Shown here in pieces: positions 17,907 through 25,586 of a stretch of DNA of 64,000 bases (position 1 is its first letter; the number at the start of each line of letters is the position of its first letter). Where the stretch lies: assembly GCA_006969385.1 (NCBI GenBank), contig CP030884.1:2294001-2358000 (forward strand). The letters are read 5' to 3'. A program made the translations under genes and the position numbers. The DNA comes from Planctomycetaceae bacterium (GTDB lineage: Bacteria; Planctomycetota; Phycisphaerae; UBA1845; UTPLA1). The notes beneath the pieces are model-generated. The model saw only the letters and a list, made by a program, of their open reading frames with translations, searched no databases and was not told where the DNA came from.

Positions 17907-18845
17907 TTACTCCGTGGAGAAGTCGTAACGAACCAAGCGTCGCGCGGCGATTAGCGCGCCGACACAGCACCCGGTAAGTAACGCCATCAACGCGATGCTT
18001 TGCGCCAGCGCGTAGCTAAAGCGTTGGCGCTCGAAGGCGGTTTGATAAATTTCCAACGTTGCGAATTGCAATGCGCCGTTTTGGCTCCAATTGCTCAACA
18101 GGTAGGGCGCTTCAAAGTGCTGCATCGACGCCACAAACACGGTCAACACGTTGAAGACGAGTGCCGGTAGTAACTGCGGCATCGTGATCGACCAGAAGCG
18201 ACGACCGCGCCCGGCGCCGTCGAGCATGGCGGCCTCATCAATGGCCGGGTTGGTGCGCAAGAGGGCGGCGAGAAAGATCAACATCGGCCCACCCGCGCGC
18301 CAGAGGTTCATCAGCACGAGTGCGGGGCGTGCGCTTTCGGGCGCGTAAAGCCAAAGGGGTAAGTCGATATCGATGGCGTGCTCGAAGCCGATCCACGCCA
18401 GCCCGGCATTGATGGTGTGGATGACCATCGCTAGTGAGCGATTTACGGGGCCGACGCTCGGGTTCAGCAGCCATGCCCAAATCAGCCAGGTCGCGACACC
18501 GCTGAGTAGGTGCGGCAGGTAGAAAATCGTCGCCCACCAACCGCGCCGTCGGGCATGGCGCACCATCAATGCCAACCAAAGCGCCAGTAGCAATTGGCTA
18601 AACACATTTAGTATCGAAAATTGGAGGCTGTTTTCGAGCGCCTGATGAAAGCGACTATCGTCGAGCAGGGCGGTGAAGTTATCGAGTCCTACCCATCCGG
18701 CCTTGCCGAGCGCGATGCCGTCCCAATCCGTCATGGCCAGCCAGCATCCGTACACCAACGGCACGCCGTACATCAAGGCGAAGCCGACCAGCCACGGCGC
18801 GACAAACCAGATCGTGCGGTCTTTGCGGTTGGCCGGCTCAGTCAC
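17907..18845 (-). CDS. Sugar ABC transporter permease, MalF/UgpA-like
   Basis: 312 residues from GTG 18845, which overlaps the stop of the binding-protein gene (GTGACTGA); longer versions of the frame only shadow that gene. There are six membrane segments, an EAA loop (AIDEAAMLDGAGRGRRFWSITMP) and a typical N-terminal helix (FVAPWLVGFALMYGVPLVYG). Together with the downstream MalG-like protein it forms the channel of a carbohydrate importer. Confidence 0.88.
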   Translation of the reverse strand: MTEPANRKDRTIWFVAPWLVGFALMYGVPLVYGCWLAMTDWDGIALGKAGWVGLDNFTALLDDSRFHQALENSLQFSILNVFSQLLLALWLALMVRHARRRGWWATIFYLPHLLSGVATWLIWAWLLNPSVGPVNRSLAMVIHTINAGLAWIGFEHAIDIDLPLWLYAPESARPALVLMNLWRAGGPMLIFLAALLRTNPAIDEAAMLDGAGRGRRFWSITMPQLLPALVFNVLTVFVASMQHFEAPYLLSNWSQNGALQFATLEIYQTAFERQRFSYALAQSIALMALLTGCCVGALIAARRLVRYDFSTE

Positions 18846-20169
18846 GATCTTGCCCAAATGCGCGGGTGATGATCGGATCGTTCGCCAACGCATCCAACGC
18901 CTCGCGCGGGCTGCGCCTGGCGGCGCCGTCGCGTACCGTCGAGCCGAGGTGGCGACCGATGGCGCGCGACATGCCGATCCAATGTTCGGTGATGGGCTGC
19001 ATGCGCGCCGTTTGCATCGCCTCTGCAAAGGCAGCGGCGGGCGAATCGTTGCCGCCGCCCGCTTCGACAAAGGTCGTCGTCAAACTTTGCCGCGCCGGTA
19101 GCGCGCGTTGCGCTTCGGCAAAGCGCCGCTGCTCGACTTCCGTCAGGGCAAACTTGGCAAACGCCAAGCCGCGTGCCCGCTCCTTTTCCGATACGTTGGC
19201 GTTGATGCAAAGACCATCCCATGTAACGCGCGTGCGCCCTGGACGCGCACCGTTGGGAAATGGCACGACACGATACCGACCGCGCAGGGCGGTCTGATTC
19301 AGGTAGGGCATAAACCACGGGCCGGTCACGCACATGGCCACGCGGCCCGACAAAAATGCGGTGTCGGAATCCTGCCCGGCATAAGCCTGCGGATTGGGGG
19401 TGACGCCGTGGCGCACGTTGAGATCGGCAAAGAACGCGAACGCCGCTTCGGCCTGCGGGCCTTGCAGCGTCCAGCGCGTGCGGGTTTCGTCGAGTAGATC
19501 GGCACCGTGCGACCAGATGAAAGGTAGGTAATACACCCAATAAGGTTAAAAAAAACCGTACTGATCGATAGCGCCATCATCATCAATATCGATGGTGAGC
19601 AGTTGCGCGAGTTCGGCAAACTCCTCTAGCGTCCAGTCGCCCGTGGGTAGCGGAATATCGCGACCGTGATATAGCGCGGCGCGGTCAAACGCATCGGGGT
19701 TGCAAAAGATGAGTACGTTACCGCCATGCAGCGGTATTCCATGCAAGTCGTCTTCAACTTGGAAAGACGCAACGGCGGATGGCCAACAGTCATTGAGATG
19801 TGTCGCCAATGATGCGTCGTCGTCGGGATTGATTGTTAGAAAATGATCGCGGGCAAAGCGGGCGAAGGGCTCATCCTGAAACATCATCACGGTCGGTCCC
19901 GCGCCGCCGGTCAGTTGTTGTTCGATTTTGGGTTGATAGCCCGAGAGCGGCAGCCATTCTTGTTGGATCGGCGGACCGGGATGAAACGCTTGGAAGTCGC
20001 GCACGATCTCGGTCCACAGTGCGTGATCCTCGAAATCGCCCCAATAGGAAAAACGAATCGGGCGGGTGTCGGCGTTCCAACCGAGTTGTTGACGGACGAG
20101 GTCGGCGAAGAGCCAGTACGCCAGAACGACGGCCAACGCGATCGATGCCAGACGCCGCGCTGCCGTCAT
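18838..20169 (-). pseudogene. Sugar ABC transporter substrate-binding protein interrupted by an in-frame TAA
   Basis: Two open segments, 20169-19546 (207 codons) and 19545-18838, lie in the same frame and are separated by a single TAA at 19546-19548. Read through, they give one ~443-residue extracellular solute-binding protein. It has an N-terminal membrane anchor or signal, RPIRFSYWGDFEDHALWTEI, GPTVMMFQDEP, and then GFF-stop-PYWVYYLPFIWSHG, with FLSGRVAMCVTGPWFMP downstream. The stop follows a run of eight T. Because both halves share a frame, a homopolymer miscount does not explain it. Either this is a fresh nonsense mutation, the stop is read through, or the downstream half is made separately from GTG 19536. 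Downstream permeases are intact. Confidence 0.78.
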
Positions 20170-20172
20170 CGA

Positions 20173-20424
20173 TTAGGCCGACGCATCCAAAATGCTAATG
20201 CGGGTATCGCGGTCGGTGTTCAGTTCGACCAATTCGCCGTCTTCTTTTTGCAAGCGAATGCGATAGAGCCAGAGCTTGTCGTCTTTGCCGTGGGCGAACC
20301 AACTGCCGGTCGGGCGCGGCTCGACGGCGACGATCTTGCCCTCGGTGGTGGTGGTCCAATCGCCATCGCGCGTGTGAATGACCTGCTGGATTCTGACGTG
20401 CTGATCGACCTTGGGCTTGTGCAC
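20173..20424 (-). CDS. Small conserved-looking hypothetical protein (83 aa)
   Basis: I start at GTG 20424 because CGGAG lies 7 bp upstream; the frame extends to 20580 but that part covers a palindromic repeat pair. The sequence is compact and beta-rich: VDQHVRIQQVIHTRDGDWTT, then KIVAVEPRPTGSWFAHGKDD, KLWLYRIRLQKEDGELVEL. This resembles a small SH3-like barrel. It ends three bases before the binding-protein start, so it could be the first gene of the sugar-importer transcript. I do not recognise the family. Confidence 0.6.
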   Translation of the reverse strand: MHKPKVDQHVRIQQVIHTRDGDWTTTTEGKIVAVEPRPTGSWFAHGKDDKLWLYRIRLQKEDGELVELNTDRDTRISILDASA

Positions 20425-20779
20425 GGGGTGCTCCGTTTGTAACGCGAATATCTCGTTTCGTCGTGTTGGCCAGTCTAGCAAATTCCAAGGCCGTCGGCGA
20501 GCGGTGCGCGGATGTGGGTACTGATACTGCTGGGTTGTGACCGGCGGGAGCATCGCCGTCCCGGCGGTGCATAGTCTCATTTCTCACCGGTGAGACGCCG
20601 ATGCTCCCCCAAATGACACCACGACTCGAATCTCGCGACGGTCGATTACCTTGACCGGCCACCCATCCGCTCATAAGACTTATACTTGCCTGCGATGTCT
20701 CCCGGCAGAACGGGGATGTCGCTCAAATGGCTATCTCGCGGCCAGCGGGCCGCCAATCCGCAGGCAAAAGGCCAGGTTC
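20425..20779. other. Divergent intergenic region with repeat pair
   Basis: About 355 bp between the small - strand gene and the GT2 gene. Besides the inverted hairpin pair at 20546-20608, nothing is recognised. The GT2 frame stays open back to 20651, but that part has no plausible domain content. Confidence 0.4.
20546..20608. repeat. Inverted repeat pair GGGAGCATCG...CGATGCTCCC
   Basis: GGGAGCATCGCCGTC... at 20546-20569 is mirrored by ...GACGCCGATGCTCCC at 20585-20608 (about 20 of 24 positions), with each arm containing its own short palindrome (CCGGCGG, CACCGGTG). The 15-bp centre is AT-rich. It is another member of the intergenic palindromic repeats of this genome. Confidence 0.7.
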
Positions 20780-21709
20780 ATGAGCGCACCGCGCTTTAGT
20801 GTGGTTATCCCGACATACAACCGGCTTGCGTATTTGCGCGAGGCGTTGGACTCGGTCGCGCAGCAAAGCGTCGCGCCGTGGGACGTGATCGTCGTCGACG
20901 ACGGGTCGGATGAAGACATCGCGGCGGGCGTTGCCGACCATACCACGAAGCCGCAAGTCATTCGCCAAACGCCACAAGGCCCCGCGGCCGCTCGCAATAC
21001 GGGCGTAGCGCAGGCTACCGGCGAATGGATCGCGTTTTTGGATAGCGATGACCTTTGGCTGCCCCACAAGCTGGCTGCTTACACCGATTGCATTAACGCG
21101 GACGATGGTATCAACATCCTTTACGGACCAATGCTACCAGTCGATGCCAACGGTAAGCCGGTGCCGGGCCGCACCAAGCCCTGCCACGATGGCGATATCA
21201 CCAACGCACTGTTTCATAGCAGCTTCGTACACGTTCCGACCGTCGTGATGCGGCGCGACTTGTTCGAGTCGGCGGGCGGCTTCCATCCGGATTTGCCCGT
21301 TTGCGAAGATTACGACCTCTGGCTGCGGCTCAGTCTCACGCAGCGCTTCGCGCTAATCGAGGAACCGTTGGCACTGCGGCGCTTGCACGGTAACCGTTTG
21401 AGCAAACAACAAATGAGTCGCAATCTGCGCGTAAAGGCTGATGTGCTGCAACGATTTTTTGAGCTGCCCGCCGCGCGCGAAACGCTCGATCAGACGCGCG
21501 CCCGCGACCGGCTGGCCCGTGTGTTGTTCGTTGCCGCGCGCGAATGTGCCCATGCCGGTGAGTTTGACGACGCGCAGCGACTGTTGCGCGCCAGTCGAAC
21601 GTACGGTGGTTCGTGGCTGCGCAGTATTGCACTGACGTTGTCGACGTCGATCCGCAAGCGGTTTTCGGCCAAGGGTGACGCGGCAAGCACGGCACCGTCG
21701 ACGGCTTAA
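20780..21709 (+). CDS. Glycosyltransferase family 2
   Basis: 309 residues from ATG 20780. A classical GT-A fold is seen: FSVVIPTYNRLAYLREALDS, DVIVVDDGSDED, GPAAARNTGVAQATGEWIAF, then the DxD-type metal motif LDSDDLW, and the acceptor-side VCEDYDLWLRLS (ED motif). A C-terminal ~70-residue helical tail follows the catalytic domain. It stands alone, about 5 kb from the exopolysaccharide cluster, and may contribute to the same or another glycan. Donor sugar unknown. Confidence 0.88.
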   Translation: MSAPRFSVVIPTYNRLAYLREALDSVAQQSVAPWDVIVVDDGSDEDIAAGVADHTTKPQVIRQTPQGPAAARNTGVAQATGEWIAFLDSDDLWLPHKLAAYTDCINADDGINILYGPMLPVDANGKPVPGRTKPCHDGDITNALFHSSFVHVPTVVMRRDLFESAGGFHPDLPVCEDYDLWLRLSLTQRFALIEEPLALRRLHGNRLSKQQMSRNLRVKADVLQRFFELPAARETLDQTRARDRLARVLFVAARECAHAGEFDDAQRLLRASRTYGGSWLRSIALTLSTSIRKRFSAKGDAASTAPSTA

Positions 21710-21742
21710 GGACTCAATCCACTATCTAGCGCAAAAATATAA

Positions 21743-21764
21743 GCCGCGCGGTAGGCCGCGCGGC
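21743..21764. repeat. GC-rich hairpin between convergent genes
   Basis: GCCGCGCGG-TAGG-CCGCGCGGC is a perfect 9-bp stem with a 4-nt loop between the convergent GT2 and small heat-shock genes. There is no T-run. It could be a bidirectional transcription barrier or a dispersed palindrome. Confidence 0.5.
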
Positions 21765-21819
21765 CGGGAGTGAAAGAGGAATTGTTGTTAGCGCCGAGCG
21801 TCGTCGGCAAAGACCAAGG

Positions 21820-22257
21820 TTAGTCCTTGCGAACGTCGATGCGGCGCGGCTTGGCGGTTTCGGCCTTGGGCAGCGTTACGCTCAGCACGCCGTTGTTCAG
21901 CTTGGCTTCGACTGCATCGAGCTTGATGTCGACCGGCAGGTTGAGTGTACGATGAAATTCGCCGCTGACGCGTTCGTTGCGGACGAGCTTTTCACCTTCG
22001 CGGGTTTCCCATTCGCGCTTGCCCCAGATGTGCAATTCGTTGCCGTCGACTTCGACGTTGAGCTGTTCCATCGTTAGGCCCGGAACGTCGGCTTCGACGA
22101 TCCAACCATCGGCGTTCTCCGTGATGTTAAACGCCGGGAACGTGCAAACGCTCTGCGCTTGGGGGCTCATCTGGCCGAACACTTCGTCGAACAGACGACC
22201 AAAATCGCGCTGCAGACCAATAAACGGGGTGTTCTGATTGACTCGTTTAATCAACAT
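21820..22257 (-). CDS. Small heat-shock protein, Hsp20/alpha-crystallin family
   Basis: 145 residues from ATG 22257, behind AAGGAG. The alpha-crystallin domain spans about 42-135, with the PAFNITENADGWIVEADVPG start, ELHIWGKRE loop and the C-terminal family signature GVLSVTLPKAE; the tail RRIDVRKD resembles the IxI/V anchoring region. Family members are ATP-independent holdases that prevent aggregation. I see no CIRCE-type inverted repeat upstream, so its heat-shock control is unresolved. Confidence 0.93.
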   Translation of the reverse strand: MLIKRVNQNTPFIGLQRDFGRLFDEVFGQMSPQAQSVCTFPAFNITENADGWIVEADVPGLTMEQLNVEVDGNELHIWGKREWETREGEKLVRNERVSGEFHRTLNLPVDIKLDAVEAKLNNGVLSVTLPKAETAKPRRIDVRKD

Positions 22258-22587
22258 GGCACGTCTCCTTATTGCTTTGGCGGGCTATGCACCATGCATG
22301 CCGCGTGATTTCCTTGCTGACGATGGGATACAAAACAATTCGCGTGCCAAAAGGTCCGCCACTGCCGCTTGCCAGCCAAATCCAGTATTGACGGATACTT
22401 ACACACGTCTGTCAGATTGACATGGCCGTCGCGCCTGCCACAATGCCCCTGACACGCCTGCCTGCGTGGCAGCGAATCTCGAAATATCGGAAGCGGTCCC
22501 CGTAATACCGGGTTACACACGGGCGAATCGTCGCCAGACGCGGCGGATAGCGTTGCCCGATCGGCTTCCTTCATCTACACAGGGTTT
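22258..22587. other. Divergent intergenic region (Hsp20 / MsbA-like)
   Basis: 330 bp with promoters expected in both directions. A TTGACA lies at 22417-22422 on the + strand but has no good -10 at 17 bp. No repeat or RNA gene is seen. Confidence 0.35.
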
Positions 22588-24831
22588 ATGGTCAACCTCA
22601 GCGGTCCCAGCGCGAACGCCGCCCGCGGCTCCAAGAAGGGCGCGTCGCCGATTCATTTTCTGCGCGTGCTTCGGTTCTCGCGCCCCTATTACAAGTATCT
22701 CATTCCCGCCATCGTTTGCATTTTTCTGGTGGCGCTGACCTACTCGCTCAACATCGCCGCCGTTCTGCCGGTCATCAAAGTCATCGCGGGCGAGCAGGGC
22801 ATTCCCGCCTGGGTGCATCAGTCGTGTGCTGAAGAGCGGCTCGATGCCGAGTTCTTCGATGATCGCGAAAAGCGACAGCTCACGATTCTCAAAATCAAGA
22901 AGAAGTCGCCGCTGGCGGGTAAGGCCGAAGCCGGCGACGTGTTGCAGTTAACGGATCGACCCGACGCTCGCGCGCGCGAGGTCCTGGATGCCATCGGTAC
23001 GGCGGCGGAAGGTGAAACCGTCGCGCTCACCGTCATTTCCAAGGCGACGAGCCATGCGACGGAGCTTTCAGCGACGGTCGCGGAGTTGCCCACCTATCTG
23101 CGGGCCGGTCGTTATGCCGTGAGCTATCTGCCGCAAGGTGACACGCGCGCGGACAAGATGAACACGTTGATTATCGTGCTGCTGGGCACGTTGGCGATTG
23201 GCGTTTTCGGTGCGGCCTGTCGTTTTGCGGGCGAGTATCTGATTGCTGTAGGGGCGGGGCTCACGTTGGTCTCGATTCGTCGTCGCATGTACGACCACGT
23301 GTTGCGCATGCCCTTGGCACAATTCGCGTCGCATGGGGCGAGCGATATCATTTCGCGCTTCGTACAGGACAGCCAGGATGTTTACCGTGGGCTGGTTTGG
23401 ATCTTCGCGAAGACGCTGCGCGAGCCGCTGAAGTTTTTGTTCGCCCTGATCGGCGCGCTCATTATCGATTCGCGCATTACGATTATCACCATTATCATCG
23501 CGCCTATCGCCGGCTACGTGATTCGTCGTTTCGGTAAGATCATCCGCAAGACCAACAAGCGTCTCTATCTCGCCTACGGTCGCATGCTGGCCGGCCTCGA
23601 CGGTGCCTTGAAGGGCATTCGCGTCGTCAAGGGCTATTCGATGGAAAGCTACGAGCGACGCCACCTGCACGATGTCGATCAGAAGATGCTAAAGCTCATG
23701 CTGCGCATCGAACGGATCGAAGCGCTATCGAGCCCGGTGTTCGAGACCATGGGGCGCATCGCGGCGACCGGTGCCATTATCTTTTTTGCCCATCTTATGT
23801 TCGAAGGGCAGATGACCTTTGCGAAGTTCGGCACGCTGGCAGCCTTTATGGCGGCGATGTTTGACCCGATTCGCAAGATGAGCTCGTTCTACAATCGCAT
23901 TCAACGCGCCAACGCCGCGCTCGATCGCGTGTTCGAAGTGTTCGACATGCCGATCCACGAACCGAACGATCGCCAAAAGCCGGCACTGCCGGAATTGACC
24001 GAAGCGATCCGTATCGAAGACGTGCGCTTCACCTACCCTGGTGCAGAGAGCCCGGCCCTCGACGGCGTGAGTCTTACCGTCAAAAAGGGCGAGCGCGTGG
24101 CCTTCGTCGGCCCCAACGGTTCGGGTAAAACGACGCTGCTGTCGATGTTGATTCGCTTTCTCGATCCGCAGGAAGGGCGCATCACGTTCGACGGTCGGGA
24201 CGCGCGCGATTTCTCACTGCGCAGTCTGCGCAAGCAGATGAGTCTGATCACGCAGGATACGGTGATCTTCGACGACACGATTGCGAACAACATTGCCTAC
24301 GGTGACGAGAAGCTGATTCGCAAGATCGTGCTCAAGCGCCGTCATCCCGAGCGCAATTACAACCTCGATGGTCAGGAGGACCGCATCGAGGCCGCCGCCA
24401 AAGCTGCATACGCCCATGAGTTCATCATGGATAAGCCGGAAAAGTACGACACGATCGTCGGCGAACAAGGCGCGACGCTTTCCGGCGGCCAGAAACAACG
24501 CCTTGCCATCGCCCGCGCCATGTTGCGCAACGCGCCGATTTTTATCTTTGATGAAGCCACCAGTCAGGTTGACGCCGATAGCGAACAGAAGATTCACGAG
24601 GCGGTCGAACGATTCCTCGCGGACCGCACGGCGTTGATCATCGCGCACCGCTTCTCGACGATCCTGCAAGCCGATCGCATCGTCGTGATGGATCGCGGTC
24701 GCATCGTCGATTCGGGTAAGCACGACGAGTTAATCAAACGCTGCGATCTTTATAAGGCGCTTTACGGTAGCCAGTTATTGAAAGACGAACGCGACGGTGA
24801 CGAGAAAAACACCGACGAGGCGGCGGCGTAG
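22588..24831 (+). CDS. MsbA-like ABC exporter with PDZ-like periplasmic insertion
   Basis: 747 residues. The membrane domain starts at about 30-60 and continues at about 190-420; the nucleotide-binding domain is about 475-735, with Walker A GPNGSGKTT (near 508-516), signature LSGGQKQR (near 631), Walker B IFIFDEATSQVD and H-loop IIAHRFS. Between the first and second membrane helices lie about 110 extra residues. Part of these (SPLAGKAEAGDVLQLTD, then a helix, then GETVALTVI ... ELSATVAELP) reads like a PDZ domain. A second insert of ~25 residues (DEKLIRKIVLKRRHPERNYN) sits between Q-loop and signature. MsbA-type half-transporters flip lipid A or other lipid-linked molecules. The stop codon overlaps a REP palindrome. 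Confidence 0.88.
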   Translation: MVNLSGPSANAARGSKKGASPIHFLRVLRFSRPYYKYLIPAIVCIFLVALTYSLNIAAVLPVIKVIAGEQGIPAWVHQSCAEERLDAEFFDDREKRQLTILKIKKKSPLAGKAEAGDVLQLTDRPDARAREVLDAIGTAAEGETVALTVISKATSHATELSATVAELPTYLRAGRYAVSYLPQGDTRADKMNTLIIVLLGTLAIGVFGAACRFAGEYLIAVGAGLTLVSIRRRMYDHVLRMPLAQFASHGASDIISRFVQDSQDVYRGLVWIFAKTLREPLKFLFALIGALIIDSRITIITIIIAPIAGYVIRRFGKIIRKTNKRLYLAYGRMLAGLDGALKGIRVVKGYSMESYERRHLHDVDQKMLKLMLRIERIEALSSPVFETMGRIAATGAIIFFAHLMFEGQMTFAKFGTLAAFMAAMFDPIRKMSSFYNRIQRANAALDRVFEVFDMPIHEPNDRQKPALPELTEAIRIEDVRFTYPGAESPALDGVSLTVKKGERVAFVGPNGSGKTTLLSMLIRFLDPQEGRITFDGRDARDFSLRSLRKQMSLITQDTVIFDDTIANNIAYGDEKLIRKIVLKRRHPERNYNLDGQEDRIEAAAKAAYAHEFIMDKPEKYDTIVGEQGATLSGGQKQRLAIARAMLRNAPIFIFDEATSQVDADSEQKIHEAVERFLADRTALIIAHRFSTILQADRIVVMDRGRIVDSGKHDELIKRCDLYKALYGSQLLKDERDGDEKNTDEAAA

Positions 24832-24851
24832 GTCGGGTCATCGACCCGACA
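24828..24851. repeat. REP palindrome, left copy flanking the RAYT gene
   Basis: A 24-bp sequence beginning GTAGGTCGGGTCATCGACCC is itself a hairpin (TGTCGGGTC / GACCCGACA type). It is identical, in inverted orientation, to 25549-25572 on the other side of the transposase gene. Its first bases contribute the TAG stop (24829-24831) of the MsbA-like gene. Confidence 0.9.
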
Positions 24852-24936
24852 CAATCTAACCCGTAGCTGTTCGACCAGCGTCGTTAACGATTTTTCACTT
24901 TTGAAAAAATACGTGACGATATAAAATGCCGGCGTT

Positions 24937-25512
24937 ATGCCCGAATTTAAGCGAGCATTCCAACCCGGGGGTACATTTTTCATCACCTTGGTGACGTATC
25001 GTCGTCGGAAGATTTTTCAGAATGAGGCTGCTCGAACGATGCTGAGGCATGCGATTCACGGAACGCGCACACGTCGTCCATTCGACATGCGGGCAATCGT
25101 GCTATTGCCCGATCATCTTCATTTTGTCGTTACGTTGCCGGATGGCGATGCGGATTTCTCCACCCGTATTCGTAAGATAAAAGAGGCGTTTACGCGGGCG
25201 TACCGAGAATCCGGTGCTTTTATTCCACCATCTACCGCAGGGCAGCAACGCAAAGGGCTGGCGGCGGTCTGGCAACCGCGCTTTTGGGAACACACCATCC
25301 GAAATGATGATGATTTTCGAAAGCATGTCGATTACATCCATTACAATCCTGTGAAACATGGCCACGCTCTATGTCCAAATGCATGGCCGCATTCTTCGTT
25401 TCATCAATGGGTTAGCATGCGAATCTACGACCCCACATGGGGTTGCGAGTGCGAAGGGCGCAGAAGCGAGATTTCGGCTGTCGGCGATATCGGGGAGTCA
25501 GTTGGAGAGTAA
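24937..25512 (+). mobile_element. REP-associated tyrosine transposase (RAYT, TnpA_REP family)
   Basis: 191 residues. The Y1/HUH single-strand transposase fold is clear: FFITLVTYRRRKIF, then RAIVLLPDHLHFVVTLP carrying the H-L-H pair (60-62), the RIRKIKEAFTRAYRE helix, VWQPRFWEHTIRNDDDF, and the catalytic-tyrosine helix YIHYNPVKHG (Tyr133/Tyr136) with WPHSSFH after it. RAYTs are usually single-copy domesticated-looking enzymes that bind and cut REP hairpins and spread them. This gene sits between two identical inverted REPs (24828-24851 and 25549-25572), the usual RAYT arrangement. The C-terminal ~30 residues extend beyond the family core. A TATAAA at about 24919 may be its -10. Confidence 0.93.
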
Positions 25513-25548
25513 TTCAGCGTCGCAAGATTCCTAATGTCGCTGGTGTCT

Positions 25549-25572
25549 TGTCGGGTCGATGACCCGACCTAC
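25549..25572. repeat. REP palindrome, right copy flanking the RAYT gene
   Basis: Exact reverse complement of 24828-24851 over all 24 bp, beginning TGTCGGGTCGATGACCCGAC. It lies 15 bp from the stop of the converging FHA-SpoIIE gene. Confidence 0.9.
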
Positions 25573-25586
25573 ATTAAATCGAAAGC

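Noticed and set aside
18842..19540. Alternative - strand frame over the binding protein, considered as a frameshift partner
   Set aside because: The two real halves of the binding protein are in the same frame; this other frame is Arg-rich noise, so there is an in-frame stop rather than a frameshift.
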